DNA from: an uncultured Lachnospiraceae bacterium | GTDB taxonomy: Bacteria > Bacillota > Clostridia > Lachnospirales > Lachnospiraceae | NCBI GenBank assembly: GCA_910579325.1 | Contig: CAJTTU010000052.1 | Coordinates: forward strand, 1 to 22,874 | Length of the DNA stretch: 22,874 nt | Direction: 5' to 3' | Part shown: piece after piece, positions 9,363 to 14,857 of the stretch | How the letters are laid out: every line of letters begins with the position of its first letter | How positions within the stretch are numbered: position 1 is the stretch's first letter | Notes under the pieces: model-generated | What the model saw: only the letters and a program-made list of their open reading frames with translations | Databases searched by the model: none | What the model was told of the DNA's origin: nothing | Made by a program: the position numbers and the translations under genes

Positions 9363-9536
9363 TTACATATTAAGCAAATCTGAATGTGTACCGGTACGGA
9401 TCAGGTACAATTCATCATCATTGACACGGTAAATTAATATCCAGTCAGGATCAACATGGCACTCCCGTTCTCCAGCGTAATTGCCTGACAGATTATAATC
9501 TCTCCTAAACTTTTTGGAAGCATTTAATTTTAACAT
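9363..9536 (-). pseudogene. YafQ-type mRNA interferase with internal deletion
   Basis: This is a 57-residue open frame that starts 2 bases after the antitoxin stop (TAG-CT-ATG). The N-terminus MLKLNASKKFRRDY and the C-terminal half (LSGNYAGERECHVDPDW, ILIYRVNDDELYLIRTGTHS) match the two ends of YafQ-family toxins of the RelE/ParE fold. The middle is gone: YafQ proteins are about 90 residues, and the two helices normally found between these parts (about 33 residues) are missing, while the reading frame is preserved. The family's catalytic region near the C-terminus (H27, D29, H51) remains. Without the helices the fold and ribosome binding are doubtful, so I call it inactivated. A short functional variant cannot be excluded from sequence alone. 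Confidence 0.75.
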
Positions 9537-9538
9537 AG

Positions 9539-9760
9539 CTATTCCTCAGTCAGCATAGCAAAGAAATCAGCAGTTGATCCATTAAAATGTTCTCCGGTAC
9601 CATTTTCGATCATTGTCTGAACCTCCGCCATTGCTTCCAGTGTTTCAGCATTTGGCGTTTCATCCGCCAAAGCTGCCCCTTGCAGATATGAGATCACATA
9701 AAGAAGCTTGGCGTCTGATATCTGGTCTATCAGTTGTTTGGCTAATTCACGATTACTCAT
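9539..9760 (-). CDS. Antitoxin of a YafQ-type toxin-antitoxin pair
   Basis: This is a 73-residue acidic protein, SNRELAKQLIDQISDAKLLYVISYL at the start and EHFNGSTADFFAMLTEE at the end. It resembles antitoxins that precede RelE/YafQ toxins in clostridia: a short N-terminal dimer/DNA-binding part and an acidic C-terminal toxin-wrapping tail. The ATG at 9760 is preferred (AGGATG about 10 bases upstream); a GTG nine bases earlier is in frame. The toxin gene begins 2 bases after its stop, the normal antitoxin-first layout. A palindrome in the promoter region (9788-9804) fits autoregulation. It appears intact while its toxin has lost its core, so it may now act only as a repressor or against other toxins. 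Confidence 0.7.
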   Translation of the reverse strand: MSNRELAKQLIDQISDAKLLYVISYLQGAALADETPNAETLEAMAEVQTMIENGTGEHFNGSTADFFAMLTEE

Positions 9761-9787
9761 AATATACACATCCTTTCATAAATTTTG

Positions 9788-9804
9788 TATATGGATTTCA
9801 TATA
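9788..9804. promoter_or_regulatory. Probable antitoxin operator
   Basis: A perfect palindrome, TATATG-N5-CATATA, lies 28 bases upstream of the antitoxin ATG in an AT-rich segment. Its position fits the autoregulatory operator expected for a type II toxin-antitoxin pair. The role is inferred from position and symmetry only. Confidence 0.45.
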
Positions 9805-9825
9805 GTTATATTATCCCGTTTCCCA

Positions 9826-9947
9826 TCAGATGACAATCCTTTCCGGATAGCTGTGCTCATGCCGGATAATCTGGGCATATACCTTTCATACGCCTGTGCG
9901 TGTTTCTGGCCGGGAAACAGGATATCCCTCATAATCGGCCGAACCAT
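9826..9947 (-). pseudogene. Peptide deformylase remnant, copy 2
   Basis: The first 15 codons (MVRPIMRDILFPGQK) match the start of the peptide deformylase remnant at 10766-11160. They are then joined directly to a sequence matching the last 24 codons (ACACAGGCGTATGAA onward to the stop region) in a disturbed frame. About 270 internal bases, including the first catalytic motifs, are missing, and the HECDH codons are corrupted. It is preceded by a promoter copy resembling that of copy 1. It is non-functional and clearly a second, more decayed copy of the same gene. Confidence 0.75.
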
Positions 9948-10010
9948 ACTGACCCTGTCTTTTCGCGGAGCGCTTTTAAAACATCTTGTGTAAAAATGTG
10001 TTCTATACAA

Positions 10011-10038
10011 AGTATATTCTGTTATAAAGGTAAAACAA
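10011..10038 (-). promoter_or_regulatory. Sigma-A promoter before deformylase remnant 2
   Basis: On the minus strand, TTGTTT and TATACT are separated by 16 bases. The sequence from the -35 to just past the -10 is nearly the same as at 11226-11254, showing that promoter and gene start were duplicated together. Confidence 0.5.
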
Positions 10039-10041
10039 GCC

Positions 10042-10248
10042 CTAAAACTCGTACCTTGTCCCATGCGAAAGCAGCAGCCCGTCTGTCAATTCCACACATA
10101 AAATAACTGTGCTCTCATTCTCAAAATCAGTATGCCTGTTATCAATCCATTCAGAAAACACTTTTTTCAGCCTCTTTGCAATCCCATGGTTTTCTTCCTT
10201 TTCAAAATAACCTGAATTTATCCCCCTGCCATGGCAGTACCAAGACAA
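10042..10248 (-). CDS. Unrecognised small ORF, probably a gene fragment
   Basis: A 68-codon open frame ends with STVILCVELTDGLLLSHGTRYEF. Its composition looks protein-like (balanced charged and hydrophobic residues), but I recognise no family. The only in-frame start near its beginning is a TTG without a good ribosome site, which suggests the 3' end of a longer gene whose 5' part is lost. It lies between the YjbR-family gene and the promoter of deformylase remnant 2, inside the decayed region. Confidence 0.3.
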   Translation of the reverse strand: MSWYCHGRGINSGYFEKEENHGIAKRLKKVFSEWIDNRHTDFENESTVILCVELTDGLLLSHGTRYEF

Positions 10249-10281
10249 TAACAGAAGCGGCTCTGGCCACAGGTTTTTGCG

Positions 10282-10659
10282 TCAGGTCTTTCGCTGATTC
10301 TTTTTCGAAGCCGTAGCCGCAAAACTGATATCGATCAGCTCAAAAATTCTCTCTTCCGCAACCGTCCCGTCCAAAAGCACGGAAATCCAATGCTGCTTGT
10401 TCATATGATAGGCCGGCATAATGCCGTCCTGCTGGGTCAGCATTTCCCGGAGAAACAGATCGTCCACTTTCAGGTTCATCACATCCACGCAGCCCTCGCC
10501 GGAAAGCCCCAGCTTCTCCCTTTTCACTCCCATGACAAGGGCAAACCATTTGCGGTTATCGCCGTGCCGGAACACGGCGTTATCGTCGTATTTCATCCAT
10601 GGGTAATCAGGTAAAATTTTATATTTCTTTTTTATGTAATCAAAAACAAAATCTCTCAT
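10282..10659 (-). CDS. MmcQ/YjbR family protein
   Basis: This is a 125-residue soluble protein of the MmcQ/YjbR (DUF419) family, which has a CyaY-like alpha/beta fold and is often described as DNA-binding with little direct proof. Family features visible here are the start MRDFVFDYIKKKY, PWMKYDDNAVFRH, NRKWFALVMGV, VMNLKVDD and HMNKQHWISVLLDG. The length is usual for the family. GGTGGAA lies about 7 bases before the ATG. It is one of the few intact genes in the decayed region and is flanked on both sides by deformylase remnants. No operon partner is evident; the 106 bases upstream of its start show nothing I can name. Confidence 0.85.
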   Translation of the reverse strand: MRDFVFDYIKKKYKILPDYPWMKYDDNAVFRHGDNRKWFALVMGVKREKLGLSGEGCVDVMNLKVDDLFLREMLTQQDGIMPAYHMNKQHWISVLLDGTVAEERIFELIDISFAATASKKNQRKT

Positions 10660-10765
10660 CCTATTCCACCTTCACAGCAGCTGCCTCAGTAAACAAAAAA
10701 TGAGCCCCTTGAGGTGAAAGCTTGACTCGTTGCTTGTGTGAATCAATCACTCAGAGCGGCTTCCG

Positions 10766-11160
10766 TCATATAACAATCCCTTCCAGATGATCGCACTCAT
10801 GCTGGATAATCTGGGCAATATACCCTTCATACGCCTGTGTACGCTTCTGAAAGGACTCATCCTGATACCGTACCTTTATCCTCCCGAACCGCCGGTCAGG
10901 GAAAGACCGCTTTCCTCCGTCTCATATGGCTGTGACTTCTGAATAATAACCGGATTAACCATCACAAGATCCGCAAAGCCCAGGGAAACAATGATGATCC
11001 TTTTCCTGCTCCCTATCATATTGGCCGCCATGCCCACACAAGCCTCCCTGTGCGCCGCCAGCGTATCCCGCAGGTCAACGATTACCTGCCTGTCCTTTTC
11101 CGTCGCCTCCTCGGATTTCTGGCCGAGAAACAGGATATCTTTCATAATCGGTCGAACCAT
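10766..11160 (-). pseudogene. Peptide deformylase-like gene, catalytic motif lost and frameshifted
   Basis: The reading frame starts MVRPIMKDILFLGQK and continues through GMAANMIG (motif 1 region) and VMVNPVIIQKS to EESGLSLTG. Peptide deformylases have EGCLS at this point; here the codons for Gly-Cys have become Ser-Gly, removing the metal-binding cysteine. A few bases later about ten bases are missing, the frame shifts and a stop follows. In the other frame the rest of the enzyme continues (RYQDESFQKRTQAYEGYIAQ, IIQHECDHLEGIVI), so the HECDH metal site is still legible but is not joined to the front. The intact protein would have been about 136 residues and would have removed formyl groups from new proteins. 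An essential deformylase must be encoded elsewhere in the genome. Confidence 0.85.
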
Positions 11161-11225
11161 AATGCCTCCATACTCCCACAGAACACCATTCAAGCATACT
11201 CAGTGTATAACTATTTTCTATACAA

Positions 11226-11254
11226 AGTATATTCCGTTATCAGGGTAAAGACAA
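11226..11254 (-). promoter_or_regulatory. Sigma-A promoter before deformylase remnant 1
   Basis: On the minus strand, TTGTCT and TATACT are separated by 17 bases, about 65 bases upstream of the ATG at 11160. It is closely repeated at 10011-10038 ahead of the second remnant. Confidence 0.6.
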
Positions 11255-11317
11255 GCATTTTATGATAAGTCTACCTTCAACCCGCTTTCAAGATGAATTT
11301 ATCTAAAAAAGTGTTTT

Positions 11318-11377
11318 GGCACTATCGCAGGCTTCATCGGCATTTCGCTGCTCATTTGGTTCGGAACCGCCAAATAA
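11318..11377 (+). other. Possible 3' remnant of a membrane protein
   Basis: On the plus strand this frame reads GTIAGFIGISLLIWFGTAK and then stops: a single hydrophobic helix with a charged end, like the last segment of a small membrane protein or transporter. No start in this frame lies nearby; an ATG at 11293 followed by NLSKK is in another frame. Support is weak. The remaining bases of 11255-11405 show nothing else. Confidence 0.2.
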
Positions 11378-11405
11378 AAAACACGCCGGATATTCTAATC
11401 CAACA

Positions 11406-11434
11406 TTGCAGTGGTATATGTAAAGTGATATAAT
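11406..11434 (+). promoter_or_regulatory. Strong sigma-A promoter for the small-protein/acetyltransferase pair
   Basis: TTGCAG and a perfect TATAAT are separated by 17 bases, with the -10 ending 43 bases before the ATG of the 61-residue protein. There is no other gene between, so it should drive the plus-strand pair at 11478-12205. Confidence 0.75.
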
Positions 11435-11477
11435 ATGGATAAAGATAGAGCAAGCAAACGCGAAAGGGGGCATCAAA

Positions 11478-11663
11478 ATGAATGCATGCGTGTTAAAACC
11501 CAAGCTGCCTTTTGTAACAAAAACTGAATTGGAAAGAACGCCTGCCACCGAAAAAAACAAAAGGATTGCGGAATTTTTGGATTCACATAACTTTTCTTTT
11601 AATATTAACGCCGAAACCAACGACCTGAAATGCACCGTATCAAAGAGGGGAAATGAACATTGA
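11478..11663 (+). CDS. Small protein preceding a GNAT acetyltransferase
   Basis: This is a 61-residue protein that I do not recognise: basic N-terminus (MNACVLKPKLPFVTKTELER), a helical middle (TEKNKRIAEFLDSHNF) and a polar tail. An excellent ribosome site (AAAGGGGG) lies 7 bases upstream of the ATG, and a strong promoter lies 43 bases upstream. Its stop overlaps the start of the acetyltransferase gene by 11 bases, so the two are translationally coupled. The layout (small first gene, GNAT second, overlapping) resembles toxin-antitoxin pairs with acetyltransferase toxins, but the protein shows no ribbon-helix-helix signature I can identify. The antitoxin role is only a guess. The segment is more AT-rich than its surroundings, suggesting acquisition. 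Confidence 0.55.
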   Translation: MNACVLKPKLPFVTKTELERTPATEKNKRIAEFLDSHNFSFNINAETNDLKCTVSKRGNEH

Positions 11664-12205
11664 AAAATATACCCTGCAATATAGGGATTTGGCAAAAAAT
11701 TTCAGTTACGGAAATATAGTTATCGACAACTTTTTAAAAAGCGGTGATGCTCTGGATGAAAACCAGGGCATCACTTATGTTTTATTGTCAGATAAAAAAG
11801 ATTTTATTATTGGTTACTATTAATGTAGAAGTCGGAAGAGTCGACCGGGCTGATCGCATAGGTGACAATATCGTATACAAACCTATGGGAGGAACTGTGA
11901 ATATCAATTATCTTGCCGTACATAATAAATTTCAAGGGACAAAACTGGCCGAAATAGAAGGGCAAAAAATATATTTAGGAGATTACTTACTGCGGCACTG
12001 TGAAAGGCTCATTTTAGAATTAAGAAAACAGGTGGGTATTGTTTTTGTCACGCTAAACTCTACGGAGCAAGGATATCATTTATATCACGGCCGAAACAGT
12101 TATATGGATTTTGAAGATGATGTGAGTACATTTGTTGAGGAAAGCGATTACGGATGCCATAAACTATATAAATGTGTTGATGATATGATTAAGCCAAGAA
12201 GCTAA
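11653..12205 (+). pseudogene. GNAT-family N-acetyltransferase with +1 frameshift
   Basis: The ATG at 11653 has AGAGGGG just upstream and opens a frame MNIEKYTLQYRDLAKNFSYG ... DKKDFIIGYY that stops at 11821. One surplus T at 11820/11821 breaks it. Skipping that base restores NVEVGRVDRADRIGDNIVYK, then VNINYLAVHNKFQGT, VGIVFVTLNSTEQGYHLYH and a normal end at 12205. The whole (about 183 residues) looks like the clostridial small GNAT acetyltransferases: a beta strand before the acetyl-CoA region (INYLAVHNKFQG) and a late strand with SLY/HLYH-type helix. Substrate is unknown; relatives include tRNA-acetylating toxins as well as harmless enzymes. It is AT-rich compared with its neighbours. A single inserted T next to a TAT codon could be a sequencing error. 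Confidence 0.7.
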
Positions 12206-12257
12206 TCAAAAGCCATGCCGCAGCATCCGGACTTTATCTGACGCTGCCAAGAAAAAA

Positions 12258-13143
12258 CTACACGGTTCCCTCATTCATCCGGTATGCTCTCGGCGTTACG
12301 CCAAAACCAGCCCGGAATACCCTTCCAAAATAAGCGCTGTCCGAAAAGCCGCACCGCAGGCTGACTTCCGTGACAGACAGACCGCTTTCCCGAAGCAGCT
12401 TTTTCGCATTCATTTAAGCGAAAAGCAATCAAGTATTCCACAGGGCTCTGCCCGATATTCTTCTTAAAGCAGCGAGAGGCCTCCCGCTCACTTACTCTCG
12501 CCGCCTTCGCGATTTCCGAAAGCGTGACCCTGTCTGCATAATGCCGGTGGATATAGGCGATCATGCTGCGCAGCCGGTCTCGCTGTTCCACTCCCATTTG
12601 AGGGCGCTCACCCGGATGACTGCGAAGCTCGTCCAGTAAAAGAAGCCAGGTCTCGGAAAGGAGGCTCCGTGTCTGAAATTCTGTGTCAGGGCTGTTTTGC
12701 AGCTCCTTCATCTGGCGCAGATTGTCCAATATCCGATTGGAGGAAGGGCGGCCCCGCCGGATCATATAAACCTCTATCTGGCGATTCTGAATGACCGGGT
12801 TCAGATATTTGGTTTCGAAACGGCTTTTAAAATGTCCGCTTAAAAAGACCGGATGGAAGATATGATTAATCTCCACCGTTCTGTTTCCCGGCGCGCCGTT
12901 CCGTTTCATATCCATCACATTGCTGTTGATAAAAAAGCCGTCTCCCTGATGAACTGTGTATTCCGCTCCAACGGTGATAATTTTACTGACGCCCTCCCGA
13001 ATATAGCCCAGCTCCAATTCCTCATGCCAATGCCATAGGATAACCAAATCCGTCAGATCCCGTTCATGGAGACAATAGGGGTACTCCACCGTCATCCCCT
13101 CTATCCGCTCAACCTGATTTTCATCTGTCTCAAACAAATGCAC
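12258..13143 (-). pseudogene. AraC-family transcription regulator, frameshifted in the second HTH
   Basis: The N-terminal sensor domain is cupin-like (LVILWHWHEELELGYIREG, VHQGDGFFINSN). The C-terminal AraC/XylS DNA-binding domain begins with IAYIHRHYADRVTLSEIAKA, ARVSEREASRCFKKNIGQSP and VEYLIAFRLNE. At about 12408 one extra base (T on the coding strand) shifts the frame. Removing it gives AKKLLRESGLSVTEVSLRCG, FSDSAYFGRVFRAGFGVTPR and AYRMNEGTV with a stop at 12258-12260, the normal second helix-turn-helix and end. As written, the protein ends instead in an unrelated tail at 12271 and should not bind DNA properly. The GTG start at 13143 is supported by AGGAGG 9 bases upstream. It diverges from the alcohol dehydrogenase gene, which it probably regulated. 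Confidence 0.85.
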
Positions 13144-13177
13144 AGCAGTATTCCTCCTATCCGGGAAAATTAAAATA

Positions 13178-13186
13178 ATTATACCA
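13178..13186 (-). promoter_or_regulatory. Extended -10 promoter of the AraC gene
   Basis: On the minus strand TGG-TATAAT forms a perfect -10 with a TGn extension, 35 bases before the GTG start. The -35 region is weak, which is usual for extended -10 promoters and for regulated genes. Confidence 0.55.
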
Positions 13187-13269
13187 TATCTGTCTGAATT
13201 ATTCTATATTTTGTCCTGATATTCATTGAATTTTTGCCACATATTCTTCATAATGTAATTATTCAATGT

Positions 13270-13314
13270 ACGCTCGGAATCTCGCAGTGCCTGACTTTGT
13301 GAGATTCCGAGCGT
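13270..13314. repeat. Palindromic repeat in the AraC/ADH divergent region
   Basis: ACGCTCGGAATCTC and its perfect reverse complement form a 14-base stem with a 17-base loop (GCAGTGCCTGACTTTGT). The plus-strand arm is followed by GCTTTT, so it could act as a terminator. The loop and part of the arm are also found near 18566-18584 (TCTCGCAGT, CCTG, TTTG), and a degenerate relative lies near 7350-7378. It is best seen as a REP-like dispersed palindrome in the 325-base intergenic region. Confidence 0.7.
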
Positions 13315-13330
13315 GCTTTTCAATGAGGCA

Positions 13331-13449
13331 GTGTCAAATGATTTATGAAAAAACAGCAACGTACCGGACAAGCGAGGGAAGATTTGCTGACGCAGATGCG
13401 GCAGCAAATTATCCCAGATCCAAGGGGCTTGGGAGAGGAGTTGCGGAAC
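13331..13449 (+). repeat. Leader-type repeat, copy upstream of the alcohol dehydrogenase
   Basis: This segment shares about 60 aligned bases with 7258-7321 (opposite strand) and carries 54 additional internal bases with a hairpin (TTTGCTG against CAGCAAA around 13382-13409). It also contains a 46-codon open frame (13345-13485, beginning MKKQQRTGQAREDLL) that runs into the dehydrogenase start. The difference between copies is a multiple of three, which hints at a former coding sequence. The element ends 19 bases before the dehydrogenase ATG, so it forms most of that gene's 5' leader. Confidence 0.65.
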
Positions 13450-13468
13450 CGAAATAGAGGAAACGAAA

Positions 13469-14662
13469 ATGGCGTACAACTTTGAATTTTACGCACCCAC
13501 TAAAGTAATTTTTGGAAAAGGCGCAGAAAACGAAACCGGAAAGCTGATAAAAGCTTTTGGCGCATCCCGTGTGCTGGTGGTGTACGGCGGCGGGAGTGTT
13601 AAGCGTTCCGGGCTTCTGGAGAAGATTGAAGCCTCCCTGAGCACCGAGAAAATTGTATTCCGGGAGCTGGGCGGCGTTGTTCCCAACCCCCGCCTGGATA
13701 AGGTTTACGAGGGCATCCGTATGGGGAAGGAACGGGGCACGGACTTTCTTTTGGCAGTCGGCGGCGGCAGCGTCATTGACTCGGCTAAAGCCATTGCCTA
13801 CGGCCTTGCGGAGCCGGAACACGATGTCTGGGAACTGTTCGCCCACACCCGTACGGCACGGAAGTGTCTCCCGGTAGCCAGTGTACTGACAATTGCCGCA
13901 GCGGGAAGCGAGACGTCCAGGGGCTGTGTGATTACCAATGAGCATACCGGCGAAAAACGGGCGTATGACGATAATCTGGCCCGCCCCAGGTTTGCCGTGA
14001 TGAATCCGGAGTACACCATAACTCTGCCCGATTATCAGACAGAATCCGGATGTGTTGACATCATGATGCATACGATGGAGCGGTATTTTACCAATGGCGG
14101 CAATATGGAAATCACGGACGCACTGGCGGAAGGGCTGCTCCGCACAGTTATGAAAAACGCCGTAAAGCCCCATCACAATCCGGGAGATTATGATGCCCGG
14201 GCAGAGATTATGTGGGCCGGAAGCCTGGCTCATAACGACCTGACCGGCTGCGGAAATGACGGCGGGGACTTTATGTCCCACAAGCTGGAGCACGAGCTGG
14301 GCGGAATGTTCGACGTGACCCACAGGGCGGGCCTTGCGGCCATCTGGCCAAGCTGGGCAAGATATGTCTGTAATGAATGTCTGTCTCGCTTTGTTCGTTA
14401 TGCCCGGAATGTGATGGGCATTGCTGCGGAGGGTTCTGATGAAGAAATTGCCGAAGCCGGTATCCGGGGTATGGAAGAATTCTATCACAGTATTGGAATG
14501 CCCGTGAATCTGGAGGAACTGGGCATCCACCCGACTGACCGCCAGATCGAAGAAATGGCAGAACGGTGTATGGCCGCTTGCGGAAGCCATACCGGGTCTG
14601 CGAAAAAGCTGGCGAAGGATGATATGATCCGCATTTACACAAACGCCCGCAATTCCAAGTGA
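13469..14662 (+). CDS. Iron-containing alcohol dehydrogenase (BdhA/YqhD-type)
   Basis: This is a 397-residue cytosolic NAD(P)H-dependent alcohol/aldehyde oxidoreductase of the iron-dependent type III family. The dinucleotide-binding part includes VVYGGGSVKRSG and AVGGGSVIDSAKAIAYG. The metal ligands of BdhA/YqhD enzymes are present as D197-x3-H201 (GCVDIMMHTMERYF), H271 (SHKLEHELGG) and H285 (DVTHRAGLAAIWPSW). The usual HGaGLA reads HRAGLA here. The length is typical. GAGG lies 8 bases before the ATG. It diverges from the AraC-family gene across a 325-base region holding a palindrome and a leader repeat. That fits regulation by that gene product, which is now broken. Substrates are probably short-chain aldehydes or butanal-type compounds. 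It converges with the SWIM gene. Confidence 0.92.
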   Translation: MAYNFEFYAPTKVIFGKGAENETGKLIKAFGASRVLVVYGGGSVKRSGLLEKIEASLSTEKIVFRELGGVVPNPRLDKVYEGIRMGKERGTDFLLAVGGGSVIDSAKAIAYGLAEPEHDVWELFAHTRTARKCLPVASVLTIAAAGSETSRGCVITNEHTGEKRAYDDNLARPRFAVMNPEYTITLPDYQTESGCVDIMMHTMERYFTNGGNMEITDALAEGLLRTVMKNAVKPHHNPGDYDARAEIMWAGSLAHNDLTGCGNDGGDFMSHKLEHELGGMFDVTHRAGLAAIWPSWARYVCNECLSRFVRYARNVMGIAAEGSDEEIAEAGIRGMEEFYHSIGMPVNLEELGIHPTDRQIEEMAERCMAACGSHTGSAKKLAKDDMIRIYTNARNSK

Positions 14663-14790
14663 AGCAACGCAGTATCTTCTCATTGCGACGGTTCTGCCGC
14701 CCGCCGCAGCAAAACGCAGTATGGCTGCCGGAGACTGTGTATAACGATATGCGCCGGGAACTGACCATATTGAAACTGGACAGCACATTC

Positions 14791-14829
14791 AATCTGCCAG
14801 ACTGGTGAGATATTACAGTCTGGCAGATT
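14791..14829. terminator. Hairpin between convergent genes
   Basis: AATCTGCCAGACTG and its perfect reverse complement are separated by 11 bases, giving a strong 14-pair stem between the convergent alcohol dehydrogenase and SWIM genes. No T run follows on either strand, so it is an atypical, probably bidirectional, terminator. Its location at a convergent boundary is the main support. Confidence 0.5.
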
Positions 14830-14857
14830 CCGGAACATCGGTTGGCCGCTCAAATAA

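Noticed and set aside
11303..11695. Minus-strand 130-codon frame
   Set aside because: It runs antisense to a strong promoter and a small gene with a good ribosome site; no homology recognised.
12206..12257. Imperfect hairpin (GCAGCGTC against GATGCTGC) between the GNAT and AraC genes
   Set aside because: There is no clear T run on either strand; it may end both convergent transcripts, but the evidence is too weak to list.
13315..13468. Possible T-box or other known riboswitch in the dehydrogenase leader
   Set aside because: No T-box motif, S-domain or other known riboswitch core was found; only the repeat and a hairpin are visible.
13409..14788. Long minus-strand open frame opposite the alcohol dehydrogenase
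   Set aside because: The plus-strand frame has full family motifs and a ribosome site; the antisense frame has no recognisable domain.
14659..14808. GTG-started 49-codon frame overlapping the dehydrogenase stop
   Set aside because: It has no ribosome site, an arginine/proline-rich unfamiliar product, and ends within the hairpin; weak support as a gene.
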